Shown here: one piece after another, positions 29,910-42,354 of the stretch
Layout: each line of letters opens with the position of its first letter
How positions within the stretch are numbered: the stretch's first letter is position 1
Assembly (NCBI GenBank): GCA_020832055.1
Contig: JAFIFL010000003.1
Coordinates: 1 to 51,920 of the forward strand
DNA from: Gammaproteobacteria bacterium
GTDB lineage: Bacteria; Pseudomonadota; Gammaproteobacteria; Pseudomonadales; Azotimanducaceae
DNA length: 51,920 bases
Reading direction: 5' to 3'
Made by a program: the position numbers and the translations under genes
Notes under the pieces: generated by a model
Told to the model about the DNA's origin: nothing
Databases searched by the model: none
The model's input: the letters and a program-made list of their open reading frames with translations, nothing else

Positions 29910-30086
29910 CGAGTCATCGTGCAGCCTTCCTCCGAACGTCGCGCGTCCCATCTGAAAGGAAAGCCCCGCTATCCAAGCGCCTGATGTCATAGCGCCCGAC
30001 GCCGCAGCGAGAGCCGCCGGTGGCTTGGCGCAGGCAAGCAAGTGAAGAAGCGCGACGAAGCCCCTGCAGCCCGGGTTGCCGGATAC

Positions 30087-30125
30087 GAAAAAGCCCCGCC
30101 GGTCCTGGACCGACGGGGCTTTTCT
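30087..30125. terminator. Bidirectional rho-independent terminator between bcs operon and pnp
   Basis: GAAAAAGCCCCGCCGGTCC-T-GGACCGACGGGGCTTTTC with A-tract and T-tract on both sides. Confidence 0.85.
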
Positions 30126-30157
30126 TTGCGGCTTGCGGTGAGGTTGGACTACCGCCC

Positions 30158-32281
30158 TCAGGCTGCCGTGCCTTCCTGCTCCGGTACGTCCTTCATGGTC
30201 AGCTTGATGCGCCCGCGGGCGTCCACGTCCAGCACCAGCACCCGGACTTCCTGGCCTTCCTTGAGGTGGTCTTCCACTTTCTCGACGCGCTCGTTGGCGA
30301 TCTGGGAAATGTGGACGAGGCCGTCCTTGCCGGGAAGGATGGAGATGAAGGCGCCGAAATCCACGATCTTCGCCACACGGCCGGTGTAGACGCGGCCCAC
30401 TTCCGCCTCGGCCGTGAGTTCCTGGATCTTGGCGATGGCAGCGTCCCGGGACGCTGCGTTCTCACCGTAGATCCGCACCATGCCGGAGTCGTCGATATCG
30501 ATCTGGGCACCGGTTTCTTCGGTGATGGCGCGAATCGTGACCCCGCCCTTGCCGATGATGTCGCGAATCTTGTCCGGATTGACTTCGAGCAGCGCCATGC
30601 TCGGCGCGTTCTCGGATACCGACTCCCGGGATACCGCGATCACCTGGTTCATCTCATTGAGAATGTGGATGCGGGCCTCATAGGCCTGGGCCAGCGCCTG
30701 CTCCATGATTTCTTCGTTGATGCCCTGGATCTTGATGTCCATCTGCAACGCAGTGACACCCTTGCCGGTACCGGCCACCTTGAAGTCCATGTCGCCGAGG
30801 TGGTCCTCGTCACCGAGAATGTCGGTGATGACCGCAAACCGCTCGCCTTCCTTCACGAGGCCCATGGCAATACCCGCCACCGGCGCCTTGACCGGTACGC
30901 CGGCGTCCATCAGCGCGAGGCTGGCGCCACAGACGCTGGCCATGGACGAGGAACCATTGGACTCGGTGATCTCGGAGACGACCCGGAGGGTGTAGGGAAA
31001 CTTCTCCGGATCAGGCAGCACCGCTTCCATGGCACGACGGGCGAGCTTGCCGTGACCGATTTCGCGCCGCTTCGGCCCACCCATGAAGCCTGCCTCACCG
31101 ACCGAGTAGGGCGGGAAGTTGTAGTGCAGCATGAAGGGGTCGCGATAGGTGCCTTCGAGCGCGTCGACAATTGAGGAGTCCCGGGACGTCCCGAGCGTGG
31201 CGGTCACGATGGCCTGGGTCTCACCACGCGTGAACAACGCCGAACCGTGGACTTTCGGCAGCACGCCCACTTCGATATCGAGGTTGCGAACGGTCTTCAG
31301 GTCGCGGCCGTCGATGCGCGGGTTGCCGGACAGGATGCCGTCACGGACCGTGGCTTTCTCGACCTTCTCGAACAGCGCCGCGACGGTTTTGGGGTCGGCC
31401 GCGGACTCGCCTGCAGCGTCGCCGGCGAACTGCTCGATGCAGCGCGTCTTGAGTTCTGAAACGGCCGACTGCCGCTGCATCTTGTCGGTGACCCTGTAGG
31501 CCTCGGCGATCGGAACTGCGAACGACTCCCGGATCCGGGTCAGCAGCCCCTCGTCGATCTCAGCGGGGGTCCACTCCCAGCGCGGCTTGCCGGCCTCGGC
31601 CACCAGGGCTTCGATGGCATCGAGCACGGGCTGCATTTCGAGATGGCCGAACAGGACACCGCCGAGCATCTGGTCTTCGGTCAGTTCCTTGGCTTCCGAC
31701 TCGACCATGAGAACGGCCTTGCGGGTGCCGGCAACGACCATGTTCAGGTCCGACTGACGCAGGGCCTCATAACCAGGATTGAGCACGTAGGCGCCATCAA
31801 TGTAACCGACCCTCGCACAGGCCAGCGGACCATCGAAGGGCACGCCAGCGACGCCCAAGGCCGCCGCAGTACCGATCATGGAGATCACATCCGGATCGAC
31901 GTCCTTCTCAGACGACATCACGGTGCAGGTGACCTGGGTCTCGTTCATGAAACCCTTAGGAAACAGCGGGCGGATCGGCCGATCGATGAGCCGGCAGGTC
32001 AGGGTTTCCTTCTCGGAGGGGCGACCCTCGCGACGGAAGAAGCTGCCTGGGATCTTGCCCGCAGCATAGGTCTTTTCCTGATAGTTGACGGTCAGCGGGA
32101 AGAACGGCTGGCCGGGCTTCGCTTCGCGGTTGGACACCACCGTGCACAGTACGACCGTGTCGTCCATGCGCGCCACGACGGCACCTGTGGCCTGCCGGGC
32201 GATCGCCCCGGTCTCGAGAGTGATGCGATGATCACCCCATTGAAAACTCTTGGTGACTACTGACAATGTCTCATCCTCCAT
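30158..32281 (-). CDS. pnp: Polyribonucleotide nucleotidyltransferase
   Basis: [35 protein letters not shown] ([10 protein letters not shown]) and S1 ([15 protein letters not shown]) domains. Confidence 0.97.
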   Translation of the reverse strand: MEDETLSVVTKSFQWGDHRITLETGAIARQATGAVVARMDDTVVLCTVVSNREAKPGQPFFPLTVNYQEKTYAAGKIPGSFFRREGRPSEKETLTCRLIDRPIRPLFPKGFMNETQVTCTVMSSEKDVDPDVISMIGTAAALGVAGVPFDGPLACARVGYIDGAYVLNPGYEALRQSDLNMVVAGTRKAVLMVESEAKELTEDQMLGGVLFGHLEMQPVLDAIEALVAEAGKPRWEWTPAEIDEGLLTRIRESFAVPIAEAYRVTDKMQRQSAVSELKTRCIEQFAGDAAGESAADPKTVAALFEKVEKATVRDGILSGNPRIDGRDLKTVRNLDIEVGVLPKVHGSALFTRGETQAIVTATLGTSRDSSIVDALEGTYRDPFMLHYNFPPYSVGEAGFMGGPKRREIGHGKLARRAMEAVLPDPEKFPYTLRVVSEITESNGSSSMASVCGASLALMDAGVPVKAPVAGIAMGLVKEGERFAVITDILGDEDHLGDMDFKVAGTGKGVTALQMDIKIQGINEEIMEQALAQAYEARIHILNEMNQVIAVSRESVSENAPSMALLEVNPDKIRDIIGKGGVTIRAITEETGAQIDIDDSGMVRIYGENAASRDAAIAKIQELTAEAEVGRVYTGRVAKIVDFGAFISILPGKDGLVHISQIANERVEKVEDHLKEGQEVRVLVLDVDARGRIKLTMKDVPEQEGTAA

Positions 32282-32454
32282 CCTGGAGAGGCGCCCCGCA
32301 TGTCCTGGCGGCCCTCCTCAACTGCGCAACGGCCCCTGCCGATGCGGTTTGTTCGTGCTGCTCCGGGGGTTCCCTGGTGCGTGATCACTGGAGACGTGGC
32401 TGCAAAAAAAAGGGGGAAGGGGCAGAAGGGCCGGCCAGCCGGCTGCGAGGGGCT

Positions 32455-32498
32455 GCCGGGCTGACGCCCGGCATCGCGCGCCATGCGCGCTCCCACAG
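32455..32498. repeat. REP-like element
   Basis: Hairpins GCCGGG-N6-CCCGGC (32455-32472) and GCGCGC-cat-GCGCGC (32476-32490) followed by TCCCACAG; shares TGTGGGAGCG(C/T)GC with the right-end repeat. Confidence 0.55.
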
Positions 32499-32645
32499 AG
32501 GGGTCGGTCGTGTCAAACCGCTTCCGGTTGCAAGCCCCGAAATCCGCGTGCGCGCATTCGAGAACATCCGGTCGCACCCGGACCCGGCATCACGCAACAA
32601 CCCTGCTGCGAACGATGGGTCCGGTTCCACGAAGCTGCGTCGCAA

Positions 32646-32915
32646 TCAGCGACGCAGACCAAGACGCTCGATCAGCTTGGAATAACGCTGGGTGTCTTTG
32701 CCTTTCAGGTAATCGAGCAGGCGACGACGCTGGTTGACCATCCGGATCAGGCCACGCCGGGAGTGATGATCCTTGGCGTGCGCTTTGAAGTGCCCCTGCA
32801 GCGAATCGATGTTCGCCGAAAGCAGAGCCACCTGGACTTCCGGCGAACCGGTGTCACCTTCCTCGATCTGGTAATCCTTGACGATCTGAGCCTTGGTTTC
32901 GTTACTCAATGCCAT
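32646..32915 (-). CDS. rpsO: 30S ribosomal protein S15
   Basis: [16 protein letters not shown]...[13 protein letters not shown]...[23 protein letters not shown]. Confidence 0.98.
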   Translation of the reverse strand: MALSNETKAQIVKDYQIEEGDTGSPEVQVALLSANIDSLQGHFKAHAKDHHSRRGLIRMVNQRRRLLDYLKGKDTQRYSKLIERLGLRR

Positions 32916-33058
32916 CTTGCTTCTCCGAACATGCCTGTCATCTGCCGGCACCATGCCGACCGACCCGCCACCACGCATGTCTGCAGTGACGTTGCCCGCC
33001 GCCTTGCGGCCACGGACTGCTGTGGTCATCCGGATCGGATCACCAAAGAACCTTGGTA

Positions 33059-34009
33059 TTATCGGGCCACAAGCCGCCGTGGCGCAATGCGACCGTCATC
33101 CATGACCTCGCCGACGCCGAAGAAGCGATGCCGCTCCGGCTCACCGGGGGCGGCGCCGGGAATCCGCTCCATCAGGCGCACCTGACCTTCAGTGGGCGCG
33201 TGCGCGATCTGCACCGGCTGGCCCTTCTGCATGAACCAGGTGCTCGCCTCCGGGACCAGCACCTCTGGCCACTGAGCCACCGACGTCTCCAGCGGCTTCA
33301 ACAGTTCGTCCAGCGCCCGGTGTCCACCGCCGTCGCGCACCGCCTCCAGGGCCTCGAAGGTATGGGTCTCTTCGATCTCGAAGGGCCCCACCGACAGCCG
33401 TCGCAGGGCCGTGACATGGGCCCCGCAACCGAGCGCCTCGCCCAGATCATCGGCAATGGTGCGCACATAGGTGCCCTTGGAGCAGTGGATGAACAGCGTC
33501 AGGACATCACCTTCGAACGCGTCCACGCGAATCTCGAAGACCGTGATCCGGCGTGCTTCCCGCTCCACTTCCAGGCCCTGCCGCGCCAGCTTGTACAGCG
33601 GCTGGCCCTGATGCTTGATGGCCGAGAACATCGACGGTACCTGATCGATCTCCCCGCGAAAGGCTTCGAGTGCCTCTTCGAGATCTTCGAGGACGAGTTC
33701 CGGTACCGGACGCGATTCGATGACGGCACCTTCGCAGTCGCTGCTGTCCGTCCGTACGCCGAGCTTGATCTCGGTGATGTAGCGCTTGTCCGAATTCAAC
33801 AGGAACTGGGAAAACTTGGTGGCCTCACCAAAGCACAGCGGCAGCACGCCGGTGGCGATGGGGTCGAGACTGCCGGTATGGCCCGCCTTGGCAGCGCCAT
33901 AGAGGCGTTTCACCCGCTGCAGGGCCTCGTTGGAGGTCAGTCCGTGCGGTTTGTCGAGCAGCAGGATGCCGTCGATTGGCCGCCCGCGCTGGCGCCGTTG
34001 ACGCGCCAT
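33059..34009 (-). CDS. truB: tRNA pseudouridine(55) synthase
   Basis: [38 protein letters not shown]. Confidence 0.96.
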   Translation of the reverse strand: MARQRRQRGRPIDGILLLDKPHGLTSNEALQRVKRLYGAAKAGHTGSLDPIATGVLPLCFGEATKFSQFLLNSDKRYITEIKLGVRTDSSDCEGAVIESRPVPELVLEDLEEALEAFRGEIDQVPSMFSAIKHQGQPLYKLARQGLEVEREARRITVFEIRVDAFEGDVLTLFIHCSKGTYVRTIADDLGEALGCGAHVTALRRLSVGPFEIEETHTFEALEAVRDGGGHRALDELLKPLETSVAQWPEVLVPEASTWFMQKGQPVQIAHAPTEGQVRLMERIPGAAPGEPERHRFFGVGEVMDDGRIAPRRLVAR

Positions 34010-34025
34010 CAGTGAGTTCCACCCG

Positions 34026-34457
34026 TCATACCTGATCTTCGTCCTTTGGCCTTCCGCCGCCGTCATCGGCAGCCTCGTCGTCATCATCCCGCCGTGCGTC
34101 GTCGCTGGCGACAGCGGCATCGATGAGCCGTGCCATGCGATTACTCTCTTCCGGGAGTCGATCCCAATGGAAGCGCAGCCGGGGCGTCGTGCGCATCTGG
34201 GCACGTTTGGCGATCAGCGTGCGCAGAAAGCCGGCGGCTCCGCGCAGCACTTCGAGCAGTTCCTCGCGCTCCTCCTCGCTTTGCACGTCGAGGGAGGAGA
34301 CGTAGAGGTCGGCGTAGCCGAGGTCTGTGGAGACCTTGACCTCATTCACCGACACCATGCCCACCCGCGGATCCTTCATCTCCCGGTGCAGGATCGAAGC
34401 AAACTCCCGCTGGATGAAATCGGCAACCCGTCTTTCCCGTCCGTATTCCTTTGGCAT
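34026..34457 (-). CDS. rbfA: Ribosome-binding factor A
   Basis: [35 protein letters not shown]. Confidence 0.95.
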   Translation of the reverse strand: MPKEYGRERRVADFIQREFASILHREMKDPRVGMVSVNEVKVSTDLGYADLYVSSLDVQSEEEREELLEVLRGAAGFLRTLIAKRAQMRTTPRLRFHWDRLPEESNRMARLIDAAVASDDARRDDDDEAADDGGGRPKDEDQV

Positions 34458-34495
34458 GCTTCAAGGCACGCGCTGTGCCGACCCTCGCGGACCGT

Positions 34496-37057
34496 TCACA
34501 GACTGCGCGCCACCTCCTTCACATCGTAGACTTCGATCTTGTCGCCGGCGCGGACGTCATTGTAGTTGCGCACACCGATGCCGCACTCGAAGCCCTGACG
34601 GACCTCATTGACGTCGTCCTTGAAGCGGCGCAGCGACTCGAGCTCGCCTTCGTAGATCACCACGTCATCACGCAGGACGCGGATGCGCTTGTTGCGGTGA
34701 ATCGTGCCGTCGATGACCATGCAGCCTGCCACCTGACCGAACTTCGGCGAACGGAACACGTCGCGAACCTCGGCCACGCCGAGGATCTCCTCGCGCAGCT
34801 CCGGTGCGAGCATGCCCGACAGGCTCGCTTTGATGTCATCGAGCAGTTCGTAAATGATGCTGTAATAGCGCAGGTCGAGACCTTCGTTCTCGATGATCTT
34901 CTTCGCCGAAGCATCCGCCCGGACATTGAAGCCGATCACCACGGCCTTCGACGCCACCGCGAGGTTGGCATCGGACTCGTTGATCCCACCCACGCCGCTC
35001 GAGACCACGTTGGCCTTCACTTCGCCGGTGGAGATGTCATTGATGGAGCTGGTGAGCGCCTCGAGAGAACCCCGCACGTCGGTCTTCAGAACGATGTTGA
35101 GAGTCGGCGTCTCACCTTCACCAATATTCTCGAACAGGCCATCGAGGCGGGCAGCCTGCTGCAGCTTGAAACGGTTCTCGATGGTCCGCGAGCGCCTGAA
35201 CTCGACCAGTTCCTTGGCCCTGCGCTCATCTTCGACGACTGCGAATTCGTCACCGGCATCCGGTGTACCGGAAAGGCCGAGCACCTCCACCGGAATCGAC
35301 GGCCCCGCACTCTCCACCTGCTTGCGATTCTCGTCGAGCAGGGCACGGACGCGACCGTAGTGCTCGCCGGCAACGATGAAGTCGCCCTTGCTCAGGGTGC
35401 CATTGCGCACCAGCAGCGTCGCCACCGGACCGCGGCCTCGATCGAGACGGGATTCCACCACCGCGCCCTGACCCGGCGCATCGTAGACGGCCTTGAGTTC
35501 GAGAACCTCGGCCTGCAGCAGCAGCGACTCCAGCAGGTCATCGATACCGTCGCCGGTCATGGCCGACACATGCACGAACTGGGTGTCGCCGCCCCAGTCC
35601 TCGGGCACCACGCCACGACCGGACAGCTCATTGCGCACCCGCTGGGGATCCGCGCCTTCCTTGTCCATCTTGTTGACGGCCACGACGATGGGCACACCGG
35701 CGGCACGGGCATGCTGCACGGCTTCTTCCGTCTGCGGCATGACGCCGTCGTCCGCCGCCACCACCAGGATGACGATGTCGGTCACCTGGGCGCCGCGGGC
35801 CCGCATCTGGGTGAATGCTGCGTGGCCGGGCGTATCGAGGAAGCTGACCACACCATGGCCAGTCTCCACGTGGTAGGCACCGATGTGCTGGGTGATGCCA
35901 CCGGCTTCGCCACTGGCGACGCGGGTCTTGCGGATGTAGTCCAGCAGCGAAGTCTTGCCGTGATCGACATGACCCATGACGGTCACCACCGGTGGCCGCG
36001 GCTTCTCTTCGCCTTCGATCTTGATCAGTTCGAGGTGGTCCTGCTCGAGCTGGTCGGCCGAGACCAGCTTGGCGCGGTGACCCACTTCTTCCACCACCAG
36101 CACGGCGGTGTCCTGATCGAGGGGCTGATTGATGGTGGCCATGACGCCCATGCCCATCAGGCGCTTGATGACCTCACCGGCCTTCACCGACATCCGCGAG
36201 GCCAGCTCGCCGACGGTGAGGCCATCATCAGGAACTTCCACGTCACGCACGATGAACTCCGTCGGGCGCTCGAAGCCCTGGGTCTGGGGCAGGCCACGCG
36301 AGGACCGCCGCTTGCGTTGAGCCAACCGGTCCCGGGACAGCGTCCCCGCACGGCGCTTGCCGCGGCCGTCATCGTCATCGCGCCGGTCCTTGCGTGGGCG
36401 CTCATCACGATCAGGCGCGCGCTCTTTGCGTTTGCCGGGGGCTTTGCTGGGGGTGCCACCACGCTTCTCCACCGTGACCTGTTCGGCCTCGGCGGCAGCC
36501 ACCGCCGCGGCCGCCTCCTTGAGCGCGGCGGCCTCTTCCTCGAGACGCTTGCGCTCAGCCTCCTCGGCTTCCTTCCTGGCGCGTTCCTCGGCCTCGCGCT
36601 GTGCCTGCTCGGCGACCCGCTGGTCTGCCTCAGCCTTGCGGGCTTCCTCCTCGGCGCGACGGGCGGCTTCTGCTTCCTGGCGCTCCTGCTCGAGGCGGGC
36701 CTCTTCGGCCTTCAGCTGCTCGAGCTCGCCCTCGGGGACCTGCTCGCCGCCGCTGGCTGGCGCCGCACGCTTGACGTAGGTCTTCTTTTTGCGAACCTCC
36801 ACGGCCACCGCCTTGCCGCGCCCGCGGTCAGTGCGCAGCGTACTGACCGTCTTGCGCTTCAAGGTGATCTTGCTCGGGGCCTCTTCGCGATTGCCATGGG
36901 CGCGCTTGAGGTGGGCCAGGAGGGTCTGCTTCTGGTCTTCTGTCACCGACTCGTCGGCGCTGGAATGAGGCAAACCGGCTTCCTTCATCTGCGCAAGCAG
37001 ACGCTCTGCCGGTGCCCCGACCGTCTCGGCCAGTTGTTTGACGGTGACTTCTGCCAT
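34496..37057 (-). CDS. infB: Translation initiation factor IF-2
   Basis: [32 protein letters not shown]; long charged N-terminal region. Confidence 0.97.
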   Translation of the reverse strand: MAEVTVKQLAETVGAPAERLLAQMKEAGLPHSSADESVTEDQKQTLLAHLKRAHGNREEAPSKITLKRKTVSTLRTDRGRGKAVAVEVRKKKTYVKRAAPASGGEQVPEGELEQLKAEEARLEQERQEAEAARRAEEEARKAEADQRVAEQAQREAEERARKEAEEAERKRLEEEAAALKEAAAAVAAAEAEQVTVEKRGGTPSKAPGKRKERAPDRDERPRKDRRDDDDGRGKRRAGTLSRDRLAQRKRRSSRGLPQTQGFERPTEFIVRDVEVPDDGLTVGELASRMSVKAGEVIKRLMGMGVMATINQPLDQDTAVLVVEEVGHRAKLVSADQLEQDHLELIKIEGEEKPRPPVVTVMGHVDHGKTSLLDYIRKTRVASGEAGGITQHIGAYHVETGHGVVSFLDTPGHAAFTQMRARGAQVTDIVILVVAADDGVMPQTEEAVQHARAAGVPIVVAVNKMDKEGADPQRVRNELSGRGVVPEDWGGDTQFVHVSAMTGDGIDDLLESLLLQAEVLELKAVYDAPGQGAVVESRLDRGRGPVATLLVRNGTLSKGDFIVAGEHYGRVRALLDENRKQVESAGPSIPVEVLGLSGTPDAGDEFAVVEDERRAKELVEFRRSRTIENRFKLQQAARLDGLFENIGEGETPTLNIVLKTDVRGSLEALTSSINDISTGEVKANVVSSGVGGINESDANLAVASKAVVIGFNVRADASAKKIIENEGLDLRYYSIIYELLDDIKASLSGMLAPELREEILGVAEVRDVFRSPKFGQVAGCMVIDGTIHRNKRIRVLRDDVVIYEGELESLRRFKDDVNEVRQGFECGIGVRNYNDVRAGDKIEVYDVKEVARSL

Positions 37058-37134
37058 CTCTACTTCTCCGGAATTTCTCGTGCGCCACGCGGCGTCGGAC
37101 TCAAGCGGTCATGGGCATTCCCCTTGCAGCCGTC

Positions 37135-38664
37135 TCACGTCGAGACCGCTTCACCATCGTCCTCGCTACCCGCTTCCTCGAACCAGGGTGCACGCGCGGC
37201 CATGATCAACGCGGCAGCACGCTCCTCGTTGAGGTCAAGGCCCTCGATTTCGAGGAGATCATCCACCGCCTGCTCGGCCAGATCTTCCTGGGTGACGATC
37301 CCGTTCTTGGCCAGCAGCAACGCCAGCCGCTGCTCCATGCCCTGAAGCGCCAGCAGATCCTCGGCGGGCTGCACACCCTCGAGCTGCTCTTCGCTGGTCA
37401 GCGCCTGGGTGAGCAGGAAATCCTTGGCCCGATCCCGCAGCTCCATGACGATGCCCTCGTCGAAGCCTTCGATGTTGAGCATCTCTTCCAGCGGTACGTA
37501 GGCGACTTCTTCCAGGGTCGTGAACCCCTCTTCCACCAGCACGGTGGCGACGTCTTCGTCGACATCGAGACTGGCCATGAACTGGCTCACCAAACGCCCC
37601 ACCTCGACCTGATGCTTCTCGGTGGCTTCGCCCTCGGTCATGATATTCAGGACCCAGCCCGTGAGCTCACTGGCCAATCTGACGTTCTGGCCGCCCCGGC
37701 CGATGGCCTGGGCCAGATTGTCCTCGCCTACGGCGATGTCCATGGTGTGGGTGTCTTCGTCGACGACAATGGACTCCACTTCCGCCGGCGACATGGCATT
37801 GATGGCCAGCTGGGCCGGATTATCGTCCCATAACACGATGTCGATGCGCTCGTTGGCCAGTTCGCCGGAGACCGCCTGCACCCGCGAACCGCGCATGCCG
37901 ACGCAGGCGCCGACGGGGTCGATACGGCCATCGTTGGTCTTCACGGCGATCTTGGCCCGGGAGCCCGGGTCCCGGGCCGCAGCCCGGATCTCAATGACCT
38001 GCTCGGCAATCTCCGGCACCTCGATCTCGAACAGCTTCACGAGCATGCGCGGATCGGTACGGGAAAGGATGAGCTGGGGGCCACGGGCTTCGGGATCGAT
38101 GCGTTGCAGCAGGGCCCGCAGACGATCGTTGATGCGAAAGGTTTCGCGGGGAATCATCTGATCCCGCGGCAGCACTGCCTCAGCGCCGCCACCGAGGTCG
38201 ACGATAATGACCTCGCGGGTGACCTTCTTGACGGTACCGCTGATGAGTTCGCCCATGCGCGGCGTGTAGAGCTTGACCACCTGAGCCCGCTCGGCTTCGC
38301 GTACGCGCTGGACGATGACCTGCTTCGCAGTCTGGGCGGCGATGCGTCCGAACTCCACCGAATCCACCTGCTCTTCGTACACCGAGCCGATCTCATAGCT
38401 GGGGTCGATCTCCTTGGCCGCGGCCAGGCTGAGCTCCGCCTGGGGCGTTTCCATCTCCGCTTCGGACTCGACGATGGTCCAGCAACGGAATGTCTCGTAC
38501 TCACCGGTCTCGCGGTCGATGGCGACGCGCACCTCGGCATCATCGCCGTAGCGCTTCTTGGTCGCCGTTGCCAGCGCGATTTCCAGCGCCTCGAAAATCA
38601 CGTCCTTGGAGACGCCCTTCTCGTTGGAGACAACCTCCACAACCTGCAGGATTTCCTTGCTCAT
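37135..38664 (-). CDS. nusA: Transcription termination/antitermination factor NusA
   Basis: S1 and KH domains ([29 protein letters not shown]), C-terminal acidic repeats. Confidence 0.97.
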   Translation of the reverse strand: MSKEILQVVEVVSNEKGVSKDVIFEALEIALATATKKRYGDDAEVRVAIDRETGEYETFRCWTIVESEAEMETPQAELSLAAAKEIDPSYEIGSVYEEQVDSVEFGRIAAQTAKQVIVQRVREAERAQVVKLYTPRMGELISGTVKKVTREVIIVDLGGGAEAVLPRDQMIPRETFRINDRLRALLQRIDPEARGPQLILSRTDPRMLVKLFEIEVPEIAEQVIEIRAAARDPGSRAKIAVKTNDGRIDPVGACVGMRGSRVQAVSGELANERIDIVLWDDNPAQLAINAMSPAEVESIVVDEDTHTMDIAVGEDNLAQAIGRGGQNVRLASELTGWVLNIMTEGEATEKHQVEVGRLVSQFMASLDVDEDVATVLVEEGFTTLEEVAYVPLEEMLNIEGFDEGIVMELRDRAKDFLLTQALTSEEQLEGVQPAEDLLALQGMEQRLALLLAKNGIVTQEDLAEQAVDDLLEIEGLDLNEERAAALIMAARAPWFEEAGSEDDGEAVST

Positions 38665-38700
38665 CTCGAATCGCTCTTCTGCTCGTACTAGGCGCTCGTA

Positions 38701-39210
38701 CTATTCGAACCGCGGCACGACGCGTGCGCGCTGGATCCACTCAAGAGGCAGCACGAACTCTTCGTCGTCCACCTGCACCCGTACCTCGTCTCCGTCCACA
38801 CCGGCGAGGAGGCCAGTGAGGCGACGCCGACCCTCGAAGGGCCGCACGAGGCGTACATCGACGGTCTCGCCGATGTACTGCGCGTATTGCTCGATGCGGA
38901 AGAGAATGCGATCCATTCCCGGTGACGACACCTCGAGGGTGTAGTTTCCGGCAATCGGTTCCTCCACATCGAACAGCCTGCCGACGCGCCGGCTGACGGC
39001 TTCACAATCCTCGATCGAGACGCCGTCCTCACGATCGATGTAGATGCGCAGCAGACTGTTGCGGCCGCGCGTCGCCAGTTCCGTGCCCCAGAGCTCGCAG
39101 TCGAGCGCCGTGACCACCGGAGCGATCAGCTGCTCGATTTCCGCCTGACGGCTGCGGCGTCCGCCCACAGACGCCAAGTCATCATCAGGGTCGTCCTGCT
39201 CAGCTGTCAC
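38701..39210 (-). CDS. rimP: Ribosome maturation factor RimP
   Basis: LRIYIDREDGVSIEDCEAVSRRVG, LEVSSPGMDR. Confidence 0.95.
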   Translation of the reverse strand: MTAEQDDPDDDLASVGGRRSRQAEIEQLIAPVVTALDCELWGTELATRGRNSLLRIYIDREDGVSIEDCEAVSRRVGRLFDVEEPIAGNYTLEVSSPGMDRILFRIEQYAQYIGETVDVRLVRPFEGRRRLTGLLAGVDGDEVRVQVDDEEFVLPLEWIQRARVVPRFE

Positions 39211-39262
39211 CCTGGGTCACTCCCGGTCCGATGCGCTGCGCGCCGTTTTCGAACCCACAAAC

Positions 39263-39283
39263 AAAAAATGGGCACAAGGCCCA
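39263..39283 (-). terminator. Candidate rho-independent terminator between tRNA-fMet and rimP
   Basis: Minus strand GTGGGCCTTGTGCCCATTTTTTG. Confidence 0.65.
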
Positions 39284-39369
39284 CTTCTCGAGCATCACGA
39301 CCGGGATCACTTCGATCCTGCTCTGATGCGCCTTGAAACCCCGATCGAGTCAGGGGCCCCACGTGCGAT

Positions 39370-39446
<77 letters not shown>

Positions 39447-39590
39447 CCTGAGGGACGCGGATTATAGGGAGGCCTCTGCCCCGACGCAACCACTGTCGCA
39501 GTCCATCGTTCCCAAATCCGTTACTGCAGGCGACCAAGGCCGCCTTTCGAAGCGTGCCGGCACCCCATTTCAGGGGCCGTCACTTGAAGA

Positions 39591-39677
39591 TGGTGCGGAC
39601 GAGAGGACTTGAACCTCCACGAGCCAAAGCCCACTAGCCCCTCAAGCTAGCGCGTCTACCAATTCCGCCACGTCCGC
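39591..39677 (-). tRNA. tRNA-Leu(GAG)
   Basis: GCGGACGTGGCGGAATTGGTAGACGCGCTAGCTTGAGGGGCTAG...GGTTCAAGTCCTCTCGTCCGCACCA; anticodon loop TTGAGGG; encoded CCA. Confidence 0.95.
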
Positions 39678-39738
39678 AGCGTTCTCGAGGCTGCGCAATA
39701 CTAAGGACTTGCCAGCCAATTTCAACCAATCTTCGCAA

Positions 39739-40152
39739 TCAATCGAGTTCGGGCACATCCGCAGCCGCTTCATCGTCCGCGTCGCCCGGTTCGGCGTCGA
39801 AGGTGAAGGGCACGTCGTCCGGACTGGCCGGGGGATCCCGAGGCGCATCTTCGACCGGCGGGACGTCGACGTCCTCGACCGCTGGAATGCCGATGTTGCC
39901 GACTTCCAGCGCACGCTCGCGCGCCGTCCAGGCCAGCGCCAGCGTGATCACGAAGAAGCCCACCGCCAGCCACGCCGTCACCTTGGTCAGAAAGGAGTTG
40001 GCTCCGGCGGAGCCGAACATGGTCTGCGACGCACCACTGCCGAAGGCGGCGCCCATCGAGGCACCTTTACCCTGCTGCAACAGGACCAGAACGATCAAAG
40101 CGATCGCGTCCACCACGAGCAGGATGCGCAAGACGATCTCAAGGGTTTCCAT
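39739..40152 (-). CDS. secG: Preprotein translocase subunit SecG
   Basis: METLEIVLRILLVVDAIALIVLVLLQQGKGASMGAAFGSGASQTMFGS. Confidence 0.95.
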   Translation of the reverse strand: METLEIVLRILLVVDAIALIVLVLLQQGKGASMGAAFGSGASQTMFGSAGANSFLTKVTAWLAVGFFVITLALAWTARERALEVGNIGIPAVEDVDVPPVEDAPRDPPASPDDVPFTFDAEPGDADDEAAADVPELD

Positions 40153-40900
40153 GGGTCTCCATCGCCCTGATGATGGCCAGGAACGCCGCCGGATCCAGCG
40201 ACGCACCGCCCACCAGGGCGCCGTCAATATCAACTTCGGCAAACAGCGCCGCCGCATTCGCAGGCTTGACGCTGCCACCGTACAAAATGGGCATCTCGGC
40301 CAGTCGCTCACTGCGACGGCGCAACACACCCCTGATCATCGCGTGCATGGCCTGGGCCATTTCCGGACTCGCGGTCTCGCCGGTACCGATGGCCCAGACC
40401 GGCTCATAGGCAATGCCACCTGTCGCCAGATCATCTCCAAGCGCCTCGAGAACCGCATCGAGTTGCCGGGTGACCACAGCCTCGGCATCACCGCGCTGCC
40501 GCTCAGCGAGGCTTTCGCCTACGCAGAGCATCGTCCTCAGACCTGCCCGCCGGGCGGCCAGGGCCCGCAGCGCCACATCCGCGTCGCTCTCGCCAAAGAT
40601 CTGGCGGCGCTCGGAGTGACCGACCAAAGTCCAGGTTGCGCCCACGTCCGCCGCCATTTCAGCAGCGATTTCACCCGTGAAGGCTCCCTGCGACTCCGGG
40701 TGGACCGTCTGAATGCCGAGCCCAATGCCCAGGTCAGGAGCCTGAGCCGAGAGCAACGGCAGTAATGTCGCCGGGGGAAACAGCAGCACTTCACAGCCTG
40801 CCTTCGCCAGCACATCACCGGTCAGCGATGCCAGAAAGCCGGCCAAGAACTGCCGGGAACCATGCATCTTCCAGTTGCCGGCCACGATCCGTTGCGGCAT
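40139..40900 (-). CDS. tpiA: Triosephosphate isomerase
   Basis: AGNWKMHGS, LVGHSERRQ, AYEPVWAIGTG, YGGSVKPAN. Confidence 0.97.
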   Translation of the reverse strand: MPQRIVAGNWKMHGSRQFLAGFLASLTGDVLAKAGCEVLLFPPATLLPLLSAQAPDLGIGLGIQTVHPESQGAFTGEIAAEMAADVGATWTLVGHSERRQIFGESDADVALRALAARRAGLRTMLCVGESLAERQRGDAEAVVTRQLDAVLEALGDDLATGGIAYEPVWAIGTGETASPEMAQAMHAMIRGVLRRRSERLAEMPILYGGSVKPANAAALFAEVDIDGALVGGASLDPAAFLAIIRAMETHGNP

Positions 40901-41013
40901 GCAAGGCTCCCTTGGACCCACGCCCAGTTCCGAGGGCTGCGTATCCTAGACCAATGGACCAGCACCCCACAAGCTCGCCGTGCGCTCGACGCCTCCTGCC
41001 AACGCTCTACGAC

Positions 41014-42354
41014 TCAGGCGAGAACGCGGCGGACCACATCGGCCAGCTCGCGGACGTGGGCGCTGATCAGCTCCACATCGCGCCCTTCCACCATGACCCT
41101 GACCAGGGGCTCGGTGCCGGATGGGCGCAGCAGCACCCGCCCCGCCTCTCCGAGCTTGCGCTCCACGCCGCGCACGGCCGTCTCGATCTCGGCGTTGCCT
41201 TCCACCCGCCGCGGCTGGGCCACCGCCACGTTCTCCATGACCTGCGGACAACGATCCATGCCTGAACGGGCCTCGGCAAGCGTGCGGCCGGAGTGCTGCA
41301 ACGCCATCATCACCTGCAGGGCGGCCACGATGGCGTCCCCCGTTGTGTGCAGTTCCAGGCATAGGATGTGGCCGGAGGACTCGCCACCGAGACGCCAGCC
41401 ACGAGACTCGCACTCGGCCAGCACGTGGCGATCTCCGACCTTCGCTCGCACGAAGGGAATGGATTGCGCCATGAGTCCGAGTTCGAGGCCAAGATTGCTC
41501 ATGAGGGTTCCGACCACGCCTCCGGTCAGACGCCCCTGCTGCTTCTGATGGTTGGCAATGATGTAGAGGATTTCATCGCCGTCGACGACCGCTCCTGTGT
41601 GGTCCACCATGATCACCCGATCGCCGTCGCCATCGAAGGCGATGCCGAGATCCGCCCGCTCTTCGAGCACCCGTCGGGCCAGGGCATGGGGGTGGGTGGC
41701 GCCACAGTCGGCATTGATGTTCAGGCCATTGGGCTCGACGCCCATGGCGATGACCTGGGCACCGAGCTCCCGGAACACGGCCGGGGCGACGTGATAGGTG
41801 GCGCCATGGGCGCAGTCGAGCACGATCCGCACGCGCGCAAGGCGAAAACCGGACGGCAGCGTCCCTTTGCAGAACTCGATGTACCGGCCAGGCGCGTCGT
41901 TGACCCGCGTCGCCTTGCCGAGCTCGGCGGATTCGCAGGTCAGCAGCGGCAGTTCGAGCTGAGCCTCGATGGCTTCCTCGATGGCATCCGGCAGTTTGTC
42001 ACCGTTGGGGGAGAAGAATTTGATGCCATTGTCGTAATAGGGGTTGTGGGAAGCGCTGATGACCACGCCGGCATCGGCTCGGAACGTCCGCGTCAGGTAG
42101 GCCACCGCCGGAGTGGGCATCGGCCCGGTGAGCTGCACGTCCACGCCCGCCGCAGAAAGTCCTGCCTCCAGGGCCGATTCGAGCATGTAGCCGGATATCC
42201 GCGTGTCCTTGCCGATCAGGATGCGCTTGACCCCCTCCCGCGCGAACACCTTGCCCGCAGCCCAGCCCAGGCGCAGCACGAACCCGGGCGTGATGGGCTC
42301 CTGTCCGACCCGTCCGCGAATACCGTCAGTGCCGAACCAACGTCTCCCTGTCAT
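41014..42354 (-). CDS. glmM: Phosphoglucosamine mutase
   Basis: [35 protein letters not shown]. Confidence 0.97.
   Translation of the reverse strand: MTGRRWFGTDGIRGRVGQEPITPGFVLRLGWAAGKVFAREGVKRILIGKDTRISGYMLESALEAGLSAAGVDVQLTGPMPTPAVAYLTRTFRADAGVVISASHNPYYDNGIKFFSPNGDKLPDAIEEAIEAQLELPLLTCESAELGKATRVNDAPGRYIEFCKGTLPSGFRLARVRIVLDCAHGATYHVAPAVFRELGAQVIAMGVEPNGLNINADCGATHPHALARRVLEERADLGIAFDGDGDRVIMVDHTGAVVDGDEILYIIANHQKQQGRLTGGVVGTLMSNLGLELGLMAQSIPFVRAKVGDRHVLAECESRGWRLGGESSGHILCLELHTTGDAIVAALQVMMALQHSGRTLAEARSGMDRCPQVMENVAVAQPRRVEGNAEIETAVRGVERKLGEAGRVLLRPSGTEPLVRVMVEGRDVELISAHVRELADVVRRVLA

Noticed and set aside
34451-37345. 964-aa plus-strand ORF opposite infB
   Set aside because: Antisense shadow ORF in high-GC DNA; infB on the minus strand is unambiguous and the antisense protein resembles no family.
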